This document shows, one piece after another, positions 1-7,330 of a stretch of DNA of 15,837 bases. The DNA is from an uncultured Acidobacteriota bacterium. GTDB taxonomy: Bacteria; Acidobacteriota; Terriglobia; UBA7540. A model generated the notes under the pieces. The model worked only from the letters and a program-made list of their open reading frames with translations. It ran no database searches and was not told the origin of the DNA. Location of the stretch: positions 1-15,837 of the forward strand of contig CALCEB010000255.1 in NCBI GenBank assembly GCA_937900045.1, read 5' to 3'. Position numbers and translations under genes: made by a program. Each line of letters begins with the position of its first letter. Within the stretch, counting starts at the first letter, position 1.

Positions 1-371
1 GGCGCCGCCGAAAGCCGCGCCACCGACTTCGCGGAGTAGGGATAAGTCACTAGCGACTCGGTCCCAGGATCCACCGTGGTCCGGCTGCCACTCGAGTAGT
101 CTTCCACGACCCTCATGTCCCCCCATCCGCCATCAGGCATTATCTGTCTCTTAGTATCCCTGACCCACGATCCGTCCCTCCTCCTCGCGTAGACATAGTT
201 CTCGATATTCGACGGCTTGGTCGAGCTTCCTGAGTAGCTCCTCTCGACCATCGCCGCGGTGAACGGGACCCATTCACCCCGTTCCGCTCGCACGGTAACC
301 GCTCTGGAAACCCAATAGCTGAAAACCCCGAGAGCGATCACGACAAGGGTCCATGCCGCCGTCCTTCTCAT
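1..371 (-). CDS. Partial secreted or membrane-anchored protein of unknown function (C-terminus beyond window edge)
   Basis: An open frame starts at ATG 371-369 and runs without a stop to the left edge, giving 123 complete codons. The start has an excellent ribosome binding site, AAGGAGG at 376-382, only four bases upstream. It begins 15 bases after the stop of the Cys-rich gene, so the two are surely co-transcribed. The protein opens with two arginines and a hydrophobic stretch (residues 7-22) ending near VRA, so it is a signal peptide or anchor. The rest is polar and beta-rich, with RRRDGSW and SRTTVDPGTES segments that resemble secreted acidobacterial proteins of unknown role. I do not recognise a named family. 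Codon use is odd: 10 of 14 arginines are AGA or AGG, including three AGG in a row, unlike the CGC-rich genes beside it. This suggests horizontal acquisition. That it is a gene is fairly sure; its function is unknown. Confidence 0.75.
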   Translation of the reverse strand, partial: MRRTAAWTLVVIALGVFSYWVSRAVTVRAERGEWVPFTAAMVERSYSGSSTKPSNIENYVYARRRDGSWVRDTKRQIMPDGGWGDMRVVEDYSSGSRTTVDPGTESLVTYPYSAKSVARLSAA

Positions 372-386
372 ACGTCCTCCTTCGTC

Positions 387-677
387 CTAGTCGCAAGGGT
401 TACACGCATAAATTTGGTTGCAGTAATCGGGAGCGATACAGGTCTTAATGTAACCCTCACCTAGCCCGCAACCGAGGGCATCGCACTGCGCGTCCTCGCA
501 CACGTCTAGGCCGCATACATTGCACCCGGAGAAGCACACAACGTCACCCTCGATGCCGAAGTTTTCGTAAGCGACACCGCAGCAGTCATGAACTTGCGCG
601 TGCGCGCGAACCACGCCGAGCCCGACTCCGGTTACGATGGCTACCACTAAGCAGAGCGCTAGTGTAAACCGTCCCAT
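387..677 (-). CDS. Small secreted cysteine-rich peptide, unknown family
   Basis: This 96-residue protein has a clear Sec signal peptide: MGR, a hydrophobic core over about residues 4-24, then an AHA cleavage site before Gln28. The mature part of about 69 residues carries 12 cysteines (CC, CFSGCNVC, C-x4-C, then singles, ending CNPCD) and many acidic residues and glycines. The even cysteine count and export suggest a compact fold held by up to six disulfides, or a metal-binding peptide. It is not a MoCo protein and I recognise no named family. ATG 677-675 is preceded by a purine-rich AAGGGGGATAAG and by a recognisable promoter at 713-744. It leads a two-gene unit with the partial gene at 1-371. 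CTA, TTA and GTA codons are commoner than in the neighbours. Toxin-like, inhibitor, adhesin or redox roles are all possible; none can be chosen from sequence. Confidence 0.75.
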   Translation of the reverse strand: MGRFTLALCLVVAIVTGVGLGVVRAHAQVHDCCGVAYENFGIEGDVVCFSGCNVCGLDVCEDAQCDALGCGLGEGYIKTCIAPDYCNQIYACNPCD

Positions 678-712
678 GGGAACTTATCCCCCTTTTTCAA
701 AAAATCACAGCC

Positions 713-744
713 ATTATCCCGCCCCCCCCCCGCACAGATGTCAA
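713..744 (-). promoter_or_regulatory. Sigma-70-type promoter with a G10 spacer tract, for the Cys-rich peptide unit
   Basis: Read on the minus strand, a perfect -35 box TTGACA (739-744) and a 5/6 -10 box GATAAT (713-718) are separated by 20 bases. The spacer contains ten consecutive G (C at 722-731 on the plus strand). The predicted start near 706 would give a leader of about 29 bases containing the ribosome binding site, so the geometry fits the gene at 387-677. Twenty bases is too long for good sigma-70 activity; loss of three G would restore the optimal 17. The boxes are seen; promoter activity and variability are inferred. Confidence 0.6.
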
Positions 745-824
745 TGGATTTTTTCGTAAATGTGCCCTTCAGCCAACAGCCACGTCCCGTGCATTATTTG
801 GGTTACATACCATATCGCCTGAAA

Positions 825-1310
825 CTAATGCCGCGTTCGCCCCTGGCAAATGTCAACGGCGTGAGGCAATAAGTCCAGGATGCTTTCCAGCGATTCCCGC
901 GCGCCGCGCGCGCTACCCGGCAGATTGACGATCAACTTTCCGTTGCGTACGCCAGCAATGGCGCGGGAAAGGGCTGCCCGGCGGTTTTTCTTCACTCCCT
1001 CGGCGCGCATCAACTCCGCAAGGCCGGGCACCTCCTTCTCGATGACCTGCCGTGTGGCTTCCGGGGTAACGTCGCGCGGGCTTAGTCCCGTGCCGCCGGT
1101 GGTGAAGATGGCGTCTGAGTCCCCGGCGTCGGTCCAGGCAAGCAATTGGTCCCGGATTGCCGCCAGGTCATCCGGAAGAATGTGAAGGGATAGCACCTGC
1201 CAGCCACTCCGCTCAAGAATTTCGCGGATAACGGAGCCGGACGTATCCTGGCGCGTGCCGTTCGCGCAGCCATCGCTCAGAACCAGAATCCGGGCTCGAA
1301 GCTGAGTCAT
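825..1310 (-). CDS. mogA: MogA/MoaB-family molybdopterin adenylyltransferase
   Basis: The 161-residue protein belongs to the family that adenylates molybdopterin to MPT-AMP, the substrate into which MoeA inserts molybdate, in the cytoplasm. The diagnostic pterin-binding motif TGGTGLSPRDVTPEAT lies at residues 71-86, and the NLPGSARGARESLESI segment follows at 129-144. The N-terminal LSDGCANG and DTSG segments match the family's phosphate-binding start. The length is close to MoaB and short MogA proteins. MogA and MoaB cannot be told apart by eye, though the activity is the same in organisms with only one. The ATG overlaps the moaC stop as ATGA (1310-1307), so translation is probably coupled. 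It is the last gene of the moeA-moaC-mogA run. I see no clear terminator in the 147 bases downstream. Confidence 0.93.
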   Translation of the reverse strand: MTQLRARILVLSDGCANGTRQDTSGSVIREILERSGWQVLSLHILPDDLAAIRDQLLAWTDAGDSDAIFTTGGTGLSPRDVTPEATRQVIEKEVPGLAELMRAEGVKKNRRAALSRAIAGVRNGKLIVNLPGSARGARESLESILDLLPHAVDICQGRTRH

Positions 1311-1807
1311 GGGCGGGACGTCAACCTCTCCGGTTGCGGGGCGCGGCGATACAAGCCGCTCTTTCCGCCGCTCTTTTCATCGAGGGCCAGGCTTGTGATT
1401 TCAATGCCGCGGTCGATCGCCTTCGACATATCGTAGACCGTGAGCGCCGCGACGGCGGCAGCGGTGAGCGCCTCCATCTCAACTCCGGTCTGGCCGTGGG
1501 TCCGCACCACAGATTCAATCTTGATGCCTTCGTTGTAGAATCGAGCCCGCACGTCTACATGAGTCAGAAGGAGCGGGTGGCAAAGCGGAATGAGTTCCGC
1601 TGTTTTCTTGGCTGCGGCGATACCCGCAATCCGAGCGATCTCCAACGGACTTCCTTTAGCTGGATTTCGCCGGATGGAGCGAAGAGTGGCGGGGCGCATC
1701 TTGACAAGCACGCTGGCCCGCGCTTCGCGGACGGTTTCGGGTTTCGCGGAGACGTCCACCATTTTCACTTTCCCGCGTTCGCCATAGTGGCTCAGCGTTT
1801 TTGCCAT
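1307..1807 (-). CDS. moaC: Cyclic pyranopterin monophosphate synthase MoaC
   Basis: MoaC converts the 3',8-cyclo-GTP product of MoaA to cyclic pyranopterin monophosphate, the first stable intermediate of molybdenum cofactor synthesis. The family signatures are all present in 166 residues: MVDVSAK (16-22), KGSPLEIARIAGIAAAKKT (51-69), LIPLCHPLLLTHVDV (72-86), GQTGVEMEALTA (105-116), YDMSKAIDRG (125-134) and EKSGGKSG (144-151). Residues equivalent to the E. coli catalytic Lys51, Asp128 and Lys131 are seen at 51, 126 and 129. The substitution KGSP for the usual KGDV is a minor variation. The gene lies 67 bases after moeA and overlaps mogA. No strong ribosome binding site precedes its ATG, so read-through from moeA may matter. 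MoaA, MoaD and MoaE are not in this window. Confidence 0.96.
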   Translation of the reverse strand: MAKTLSHYGERGKVKMVDVSAKPETVREARASVLVKMRPATLRSIRRNPAKGSPLEIARIAGIAAAKKTAELIPLCHPLLLTHVDVRARFYNEGIKIESVVRTHGQTGVEMEALTAAAVAALTVYDMSKAIDRGIEITSLALDEKSGGKSGLYRRAPQPERLTSRP

Positions 1808-1874
1808 ATTTACGACCGGTCTTCTGCAGAGTGCATTCCTCTTCCTGTAACCTGCCCGTTCATTCTATTTCAAT

Positions 1875-3101
1875 TCAAACGATTTCCTTGAATAGAACGT
1901 CCACCCAATCGCCCTCTGCGAGCGCCGTCTGCCCTGGGTGAAGCACCAGGAAGCAATTCGCCGCCGCCACTCCAACCAGATCGCCCGAGCCTTGCCAACC
2001 TACAAGCTCGACGGTGGGATCAAAACCCTTGGGGCGTGGTGATCGAAACACCCGGGCGGGCATAAAAGCCGTCAATTGTGCTTTGTGCTTCACCGGATGC
2101 GCAAGCCGCGCGCGCAGGAACAGCGGTTCCGTGAATTTTCCTCCGCCCAGAACACGGATGACGGGCCGCGCGAAGAGGGAGCAAGTGACGTAAGAGGAAA
2201 CGGGGTTGCCGGGCAGCCCGAAAAACAGTCTGCCGCGAGCCGCTCCAAACACTAGCGGCTTTCCCGGACGCAGTTGGACGCCATCGAAGAAAAACTCCGC
2301 ACCCAGCTCTTTCAATACCTCCTCAACCAAATCGTGCTTGCCTGCGGAAACCCCGCCGCTGGTCAACAGCAGATCTGCTTGCAGTCCATCCTGAAGCAGT
2401 TCTCGGAGGTGCGAGGGATCGTCTCGCGCAATATCCAGCACCACCGGCTCGCCCCCCGTCGAGGCGGCTTCGGCGGCCAGCATCGCAGCATTGCTGTTGC
2501 GGACCTGAAACCACTGCGGCTTTTCGGAGATGGGAACAACCTCATCACCCGTCGAAAGAATTGCGACCTTTGGTTGGCTGAAAACCCGAACTTCCGTCAT
2601 GCCGATTGAAGCAAGAAGCCCGATTTCACCCGGCCCGATTCGCCGCCCGGCGGCAAGAACCGGACTGAGAGCGCGGGCCTCGCTCGCTTGCTGAACGACG
2701 TTCTCAAATCGGCCCACGGAGCGCAGGACGCGAACAGTCGATCCCGCGGACTCCGTGTCCTCGATCATCACCACCGCATCCGCGCCACGCGGCAGCGGCG
2801 CGCCCGTCATGATCGAGAGGCCTTGGCCCGGGCCAACTTCACCGGGGAAAAAGCTGCCGGCGCGAACTTCGCCGAGGACAGTGAGTTCAGCAGGGGCGCC
2901 TGAAAAATCAGTGGAACGAACTGCGAAACCGTCACGCATGGAGCGGTTGAAGGAAGGATAATCGCGGTCGGCGCGAGCCTCTTCAGCCAGGATTCGGCCC
3001 TGCGCCCGTTCCAGGGAAACTGATTCGATGGAGAGAGGCGGTTTGAATGCTGCGGCTTTTTCCCGGGCTACGGCCAGGGCGCTCTCGAAACTCAGGATCA
3101 T
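1875..3101 (-). CDS. moeA: Molybdopterin molybdenumtransferase MoeA
   Basis: MoeA inserts molybdate into adenylated molybdopterin to complete the molybdenum cofactor. From the ATG at 3101 the protein has 408 residues, close to the 411 of E. coli MoeA. Motifs in order: DYPSFNRSMRDGFAVR (48-62), TGAPLPRGADAVVMIED (99-115), ILSTGDEVV (181-189), TSGGVSAGKHD (247-257), LRPGKPLVFG (277-286) and LPGNPVSS (296-303). The C-terminal beta-barrel domain IV occupies roughly residues 328-408. An upstream TTG at 3134 would add 11 residues not typical of the family. MILSFESALA matches the usual MoeA beginning, so I chose the ATG, although neither start has a strong ribosome binding site. This is the first gene of the cofactor run, 110 bases downstream of the lipocalin-like gene. 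Confidence 0.95.
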   Translation of the reverse strand: MILSFESALAVAREKAAAFKPPLSIESVSLERAQGRILAEEARADRDYPSFNRSMRDGFAVRSTDFSGAPAELTVLGEVRAGSFFPGEVGPGQGLSIMTGAPLPRGADAVVMIEDTESAGSTVRVLRSVGRFENVVQQASEARALSPVLAAGRRIGPGEIGLLASIGMTEVRVFSQPKVAILSTGDEVVPISEKPQWFQVRNSNAAMLAAEAASTGGEPVVLDIARDDPSHLRELLQDGLQADLLLTSGGVSAGKHDLVEEVLKELGAEFFFDGVQLRPGKPLVFGAARGRLFFGLPGNPVSSYVTCSLFARPVIRVLGGGKFTEPLFLRARLAHPVKHKAQLTAFMPARVFRSPRPKGFDPTVELVGWQGSGDLVGVAAANCFLVLHPGQTALAEGDWVDVLFKEIV

Positions 3102-3211
3102 GGCTCGGTCGTTGCCATCAGCACCAGCGGTCAATCTGCCGCGTGGAGATCGCTCCTCTGTAGACTGCTGAATGTTGTCCGCTCGTCACTTGCTATTTGT
3201 CACGGTCCTTG

Positions 3212-3754
3212 CTACTTCACCCGGTGGGAGGATCCCGAAACCATCAGCAGCCAGTGAGCTCCATCGAGCGAATATTCGGTCTTGAAGTTGAGCGTGGTGG
3301 CCGAGGTAAATTCATTGGTGGTACGCACCTGGACGTGCTTGCCGCTATTATCATCAAATGCGCTCGAGTAAATCCAGCGATTTCCCGCAATGGTCAATTT
3401 GGGCCTTCGCACGTTTCCATTGTTTCGCGACAAGCCGAAAAACTGGTATGTATGTTCCTTTTCGTCATAGGTGTAAATGCTGAGGTCGTTCGAGGGCCCT
3501 GCCGGGGTTTGAACCTTTTGGTCACAGACAAGATACCCGTGGTTCGGCGACCAATTGCAATCGGTAATTCCACCAACGCTCGCCGCCTTGCTATAAGGAG
3601 TATCCAGGATTTTGCCGTCGCCGCTCCACTGGCCCAGATAAGCGCCCAGGGCGCCCAAGGGCGATGGCGGAGTTGCCGCGTCGGCCATATCAATCACACC
3701 GCAAAAAGGTAGAAGCAGGGCAAAAGCCGCTGCCAAGCACAAAAGCTTTTTCAT
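3212..3754 (-). CDS. Secreted lipocalin-like (DUF1579-like) small protein
   Basis: The start at ATG 3754 is set by a strong ribosome binding site, GGAGGG at 3763-3768, eight bases away. A longer frame reaching 3901 would run into purA and hide the signal peptide. The 180-residue product begins MKKLLCLAAAFALLLPF and ends its signal near ADA (residues 24-26). The mature part is beta-rich: LGQWSGDGKI, ITDCNWSPNHGYLVCDQKV, YTYDEKEHTYQFFGL, NRWIYSSAFDD and a terminal YSLDGAHWLLMVSGSSHRVK. Successive strands of this kind ending in a 'structure of a treated sample' style repeat are typical of DUF1579 and related single-domain beta-barrels, whose function is unknown. Two cysteines could pair. It sits between purA (95 bases) and moeA (110 bases) with no evident tie to either pathway. 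Confidence 0.8.
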   Translation of the reverse strand: MKKLLCLAAAFALLLPFCGVIDMADAATPPSPLGALGAYLGQWSGDGKILDTPYSKAASVGGITDCNWSPNHGYLVCDQKVQTPAGPSNDLSIYTYDEKEHTYQFFGLSRNNGNVRRPKLTIAGNRWIYSSAFDDNSGKHVQVRTTNEFTSATTLNFKTEYSLDGAHWLLMVSGSSHRVK

Positions 3755-3849
3755 TGGAACATCCCTCCAAAAAGCAGGTTGACTTGAAATCTTGTGGGCA
3801 GGGCGTTGAGATCTCCACACCGTTTCTGCGCTGGAGTCGTCAAATCGGG

Positions 3850-5187
3850 TTAGCCCTGGGGCTTGAGCCAATGTGAAGCGAACCGCGAATCCTTCATCCA
3901 AACAGTTTGCTCGCGCTCGGGGCCAGTGGAGACCATGGCAATCTCCACACCCAGTTGGTCCGAAATGAATTGGAGATAGTCACGCGCCTTTTCGGGCAAT
4001 TGATCGAAGTGACGGAGCCCGAAAGTGGATTGCTGCCATCCCGGCAACATCTGGTAGCGAACCTTAACTCGTTCCAGCACTTCGATTTGCGCTGGAAACT
4101 CGCCGAGCGCTTTGCCGTCCAGTTCGTACTCGACGCCGACTGGAATTTCTGAGAGGTGATCGAGGATATCCAGCTTGGTAATGACAAGAGCAGTCAAGCC
4201 GTTTAATTGCGCGCTATATCGTGCCGCCGGAACATCAAACCAGCCGGTGCGCCGTGGACGTCCTGTGACGGCGCCGTATTCGCTGCCCCGCTCACGGAGT
4301 TTCTCGCCATCCGGCATGGCCGCCTCGGTGGGAAAAGGACCGCTGCCGACGCGGGTGGCGTAGGCCTTCGAAACTCCTACCACGCCGCTGATTCGCGTCG
4401 GTCCCACACCCGTCCCGGTGCAAGCACCGCCCGCTGCCGCGCTCGACGATGTGACGAAGGGGTAGGTCCCGTGATCCAGGTCGAGTAGTGTGCCTTGCGC
4501 GCCCTCAAATAGCACGCGCTGGCCTTCATCCATCTGGCGGTTAAGCCAAGCGGAGACGTTGGTGAGATAAGTGACAATTTGGCCGCCGATTTTCCAATAT
4601 TCCTCAATTAACCTGGCGGTTTCGCCCGCTGTGCCACTACGCGAGGCGTACTTTCCATCGCAGAGGATTTGACGATAGCGAGTCTCAAAAACTTCGCGGT
4701 CGAGAAGGTCGCAGGCGCGCAGACCCCGGCGGCCCGCCTTGTCCTCATAAGTCGGGCCAATCCCTTTGGAAGTCGTTCCAATCTTTGCGGACCCGAGCGC
4801 TGCTTCGGCTTCCGCCTCATGAGCAGGATGATGGGGAAGGATCAGGTGCGCGCGGTCACTGATTCGCAGGCGGCCGCTAACATCGATACCGGCCTGGCTG
4901 ATCGTTTCAAGCTCACAGAGCAACGCCTTGGGATCCAGCACCACGCCGTTGCCGATGACGGCGATTTTGCCGGGCCGCAAGATGCCACTGGGAATGAGCT
5001 GCAGGATAAACTTCCGGCCATTCGCCACCACCGTATGCCCGGCGTTTGCGCCGCCCTGGTAGCGTGCCACAATGTCAAAATGTTCGGCCAAGGCATCCAC
5101 CACTTTGCCCTTGCCCTCGTCCCCCCATTGCACCCCGACGAGTACACAGCCGTCGGCCTTTCTGGGATTCTGAGTTTGACCCGTCAT
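3850..5187 (-). CDS. purA: Adenylosuccinate synthase PurA
   Basis: PurA joins IMP and aspartate with GTP hydrolysis to form adenylosuccinate, the committed step to AMP, in the cytoplasm. From ATG 5187 it has 445 residues (E. coli: 432). Motifs: the GTP/IMP loop QWGDEGKGK (20-28), GGANAGHTV (45-53) with the catalytic His, GPTYEDKAGRRGLR, FEGAQGTLLDLDHGTYPFVTSS, ATRVGSGPFPTE, TGRPRRTGWFD and the KLDILDHLSEIPV guanine-binding region. All are intact and uninterrupted. A TTG at 5211 would add eight residues; the ATG was preferred because neither start has a clear ribosome binding site and the first conserved residues begin soon after. The 228 bases between purA and trxA hold no gene and no clear promoter. 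Confidence 0.97.
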   Translation of the reverse strand: MTGQTQNPRKADGCVLVGVQWGDEGKGKVVDALAEHFDIVARYQGGANAGHTVVANGRKFILQLIPSGILRPGKIAVIGNGVVLDPKALLCELETISQAGIDVSGRLRISDRAHLILPHHPAHEAEAEAALGSAKIGTTSKGIGPTYEDKAGRRGLRACDLLDREVFETRYRQILCDGKYASRSGTAGETARLIEEYWKIGGQIVTYLTNVSAWLNRQMDEGQRVLFEGAQGTLLDLDHGTYPFVTSSSAAAGGACTGTGVGPTRISGVVGVSKAYATRVGSGPFPTEAAMPDGEKLRERGSEYGAVTGRPRRTGWFDVPAARYSAQLNGLTALVITKLDILDHLSEIPVGVEYELDGKALGEFPAQIEVLERVKVRYQMLPGWQQSTFGLRHFDQLPEKARDYLQFISDQLGVEIAMVSTGPEREQTVWMKDSRFASHWLKPQG

Positions 5188-5415
5188 CCGCACTTTTCTA
5201 TTCCGAGGCAAGAAACCCAGGTGAGGTCCATGCAGCGTTTGCGCACTGGGAAGCCTGATCTATTTTGACATCACAGGCTAGAATTGAAAAGACTTGAAAT
5301 CCACCGGGAAACTGCCGGGCCCAAAAACAGGAAGAAGATTCGCATCTTGGAGCCGGCCGCGAATCGGATGAAGACGCGCCGGGCTGAATTGGAAAAGCCT
5401 GGGCGCACCCTCACC

Positions 5416-5730
5416 TCAGAGGTGCTTTTCCACCATTTTTGTAATGTTATCTTTGGAAGTGGCGCCGACAATTTGCTCGCGGACTTGTCCGTCCTTGAAC
5501 AAAAGGAGGGTAGGAATGCCCCGGATCTTGTAGCGGCCTGCGATCCCCTGATTGTCGTCTACGTTCACTTTAACCACTAATGCCTTTCCTGCAAACTGTT
5601 CCGCCACAGCCTCAACGGCAGGGGCGATCATCCGGCAGGGCGCGCACCAGGGAGCCCAAAAATCTACCAGCACCGGCTGCGTGGAATTAAGTACCTGATT
5701 GTCGAAATTCTGGTCCGTTACCTCGACCAT
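5416..5730 (-). CDS. trxA: Thioredoxin
   Basis: A single thioredoxin domain of 104 residues that acts as a cytoplasmic dithiol reductant. The active site is WCAPC at residues 28-32 in FWAPWCAPCRMIAP; Ala replaces the more common Gly between the cysteines, a variation known in bacterial thioredoxins. The cis-proline is in GIPT (71-74), and the buried Asp of LVDFWA and the C-terminal GATSKDNITKMVEKHL helix are present. There is no signal peptide. The start at ATG 5730 is fixed by GGGAGG at 5738-5743, seven bases upstream. A second ATG at 5745 overlaps that ribosome binding site and is unlikely. It follows glgA by 59 bases, so the two may share a transcript. Confidence 0.95.
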   Translation of the reverse strand: MVEVTDQNFDNQVLNSTQPVLVDFWAPWCAPCRMIAPAVEAVAEQFAGKALVVKVNVDDNQGIAGRYKIRGIPTLLLFKDGQVREQIVGATSKDNITKMVEKHL

Positions 5731-5789
5731 ACTATTGCCTCCCATTCTCGTTTGTTTCTGCTATTTACTCTGTCCCTTGCATTGGATGC

Positions 5790-7256
5790 TCAAGAAGCGG
5801 CTAAGGTTCGGCCCCGCTCCTGATGCAGCCTTTGGTAGATTTTGGCATACTCGGCGGCAGAGACCGCCCACGAATAATCCTTGCTCATACCCTCCAGCAC
5901 CAGGCTACGCCACGCTGCAGGTTCCTGATACCTCTTCAGAGCGCGCGTCAGCGCGCCCAGCAGCTCAGCGGCCGAGTAATCCTGGAACTTGAAACCAGTC
6001 CCCGAGACGCCATCGAAGTCTTGAATGGTATCATCGAGGCCACCCGTCGCCCGGACCACCGGGACAGTTCCGTATTTCAGGCTGTAAATCTGATTCAGGC
6101 CGCAAGGCTCGTAGCGCGAGGGCATCAGGAAAATATCCGCTCCAGCTTCAATCTGGTGAGCCAGCTCATTGTCATATGCAACTTTTACCAGGAAGCGGTC
6201 CGGGAAACGCTCTGCGAACGACCGGAAGAGCGCCTCATATTTCGGCTCGCCCGTTCCAAGTGCGACGATATAAAGATCCATCGCCATCAGCGGTCCCGCA
6301 ATTTCAGCAATCAGGTCAAAACCCTTCTGCGTTGCAAAGCGGGAGACGATACCGATCAGAGGATGTTCCAGGCGCGGCTGTTTCACTCCCATTTTTTCAA
6401 GCAACGCCTTCTTGCATGCCGACTTGCCACTGAGGTCAGCGGGCGAATAGTTCCTCGGGATCAGCCTATCCGTGGCGGGGTCCCACGCCTCGTAGTCCAC
6501 GCCGTTCAAGATGCCTCGCAGCCGGTCTGCGCGCTTCTGCAACACACCTTCCAGCCCAAAGCCCAACTCCTCCGTCTTAATCTCCTCGGCGTATTTGCGG
6601 CTCACCGTGGTGATGAAGTCGGCTAAAACTATTCCCCCTTTCAGCAGATTCACTTTACCGAAAAACTCCAGTGCATCCGCGTTGAAAAGGTTGCGCGGAA
6701 TACCTGTCCGGTCGATCACCTTCGATGGGAAAATCCCCTGGAAACCCAGATTGTGAATGGTCAGCACCACGGAGACATTCTTCAGACACGGTTCGTCCTG
6801 GTAAAGGGTTCGCAGGTAGACGGGGACCAGCGACGTTTGCCAATCGTGACAATGGAGGATATCCGCCGGACTAGCTGTGTGTTTGAGGAATTCCAGCGTT
6901 GCCAGGCAGAAGGCGGCAAACCGCTCCGGGTTATCCGGATAATCCTTGCCGTCTTTGGTCTGGTAAAGGCCTTCCCGGTCAAAATATTCCGGTATCTCAA
7001 CCAGGTAGTGGCTCACTCCCTTGATCTTGCCGCCATCCTGAATGGAAGCGGACTTGAACCTAGGCCCAACCGGAAAGGTGACGCTTGAAGCCTCTGGCAC
7101 GGGGTGCCCGGGCTTGGTCATACGATAACGCGGAATGAAGACGTCCACCTCGTAGCCCTGGGCGGAAAGCGCCTGCGGCAGGGCGCCAACCACGTCCGCC
7201 AAGCCACCCGTTTTTGAGAAGGGCACGCACTCCGAAGCGATAAAAACAATCCTCAA
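5790..7256 (-). CDS. glgA: Glycogen synthase (ADP-glucose dependent, GT5)
   Basis: GlgA extends alpha-1,4-glucan using ADP-glucose. From the chosen start it has 488 residues (E. coli: 477). The sugar-nucleotide motif KTGGL is at residues 15-19, exactly the E. coli position. Arg306 and Lys311 in SRFATQKG correspond to the E. coli catalytic Arg300 and Lys305, and the EPCGL acceptor motif (383-387) gives the catalytic Glu383. I chose the unusual start TTG at 7256 because a GAGGAGG ribosome binding site (7266-7272) lies nine bases before it and because the resulting N-terminus (M)RIVFIASE is the family norm. A TTG at 7265 would touch the ribosome binding site. No glgB or glgC is nearby. A promoter candidate lies at 7302-7330. 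Confidence 0.96.
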   Translation of the reverse strand: MRIVFIASECVPFSKTGGLADVVGALPQALSAQGYEVDVFIPRYRMTKPGHPVPEASSVTFPVGPRFKSASIQDGGKIKGVSHYLVEIPEYFDREGLYQTKDGKDYPDNPERFAAFCLATLEFLKHTASPADILHCHDWQTSLVPVYLRTLYQDEPCLKNVSVVLTIHNLGFQGIFPSKVIDRTGIPRNLFNADALEFFGKVNLLKGGIVLADFITTVSRKYAEEIKTEELGFGLEGVLQKRADRLRGILNGVDYEAWDPATDRLIPRNYSPADLSGKSACKKALLEKMGVKQPRLEHPLIGIVSRFATQKGFDLIAEIAGPLMAMDLYIVALGTGEPKYEALFRSFAERFPDRFLVKVAYDNELAHQIEAGADIFLMPSRYEPCGLNQIYSLKYGTVPVVRATGGLDDTIQDFDGVSGTGFKFQDYSAAELLGALTRALKRYQEPAAWRSLVLEGMSKDYSWAVSAAEYAKIYQRLHQERGRTLAAS

Positions 7257-7265
7257 CCGATGCAA

Positions 7266-7272
7266 CCTCCTC
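7266..7272 (-). promoter_or_regulatory. Ribosome binding site that decides the glgA start
   Basis: On the minus strand GAGGAGG is followed by nine bases and then TTG at 7256-7254. The alternative in-frame TTG at 7265-7263 directly abuts the motif with no spacer, so the downstream TTG is the plausible start. Confidence 0.75.
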
Positions 7273-7301
7273 GGCCCTGAGTCCAGAAGCGCAAAGAATT
7301 T

Positions 7302-7330
7302 ACGGTAGAGGATGCTCCCCGCGATGTCAA
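7302..7330 (-). promoter_or_regulatory. Candidate sigma-70 promoter for glgA(-trxA)
   Basis: On the minus strand a perfect TTGACA (7325-7330) is followed after exactly 17 bases by TACCGT (7302-7307), a weak -10 box. The predicted start near 7295 gives a leader of about 40 bases before the glgA TTG. The -35 box and spacing are good, but the poor -10 box keeps confidence modest. Confidence 0.4.

Noticed and set aside
1334..1891. 185-codon plus-strand open frame opposite moaC
   Set aside because: Antisense shadow of moaC; no features.
3755..3901. 49-codon N-terminal extension of the lipocalin-like protein
   Set aside because: Would overlap purA and bury a clear signal peptide; a strong ribosome binding site sits just before ATG 3754.
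5395..5420. Intrinsic terminator after trxA
   Set aside because: CACCT-CAG-AGGTG is a small perfect hairpin spanning the trxA stop but has no following T run on the minus strand.
5823..6626. 267-codon plus-strand open frame opposite glgA
   Set aside because: Antisense shadow of a well-conserved gene; no protein family features.
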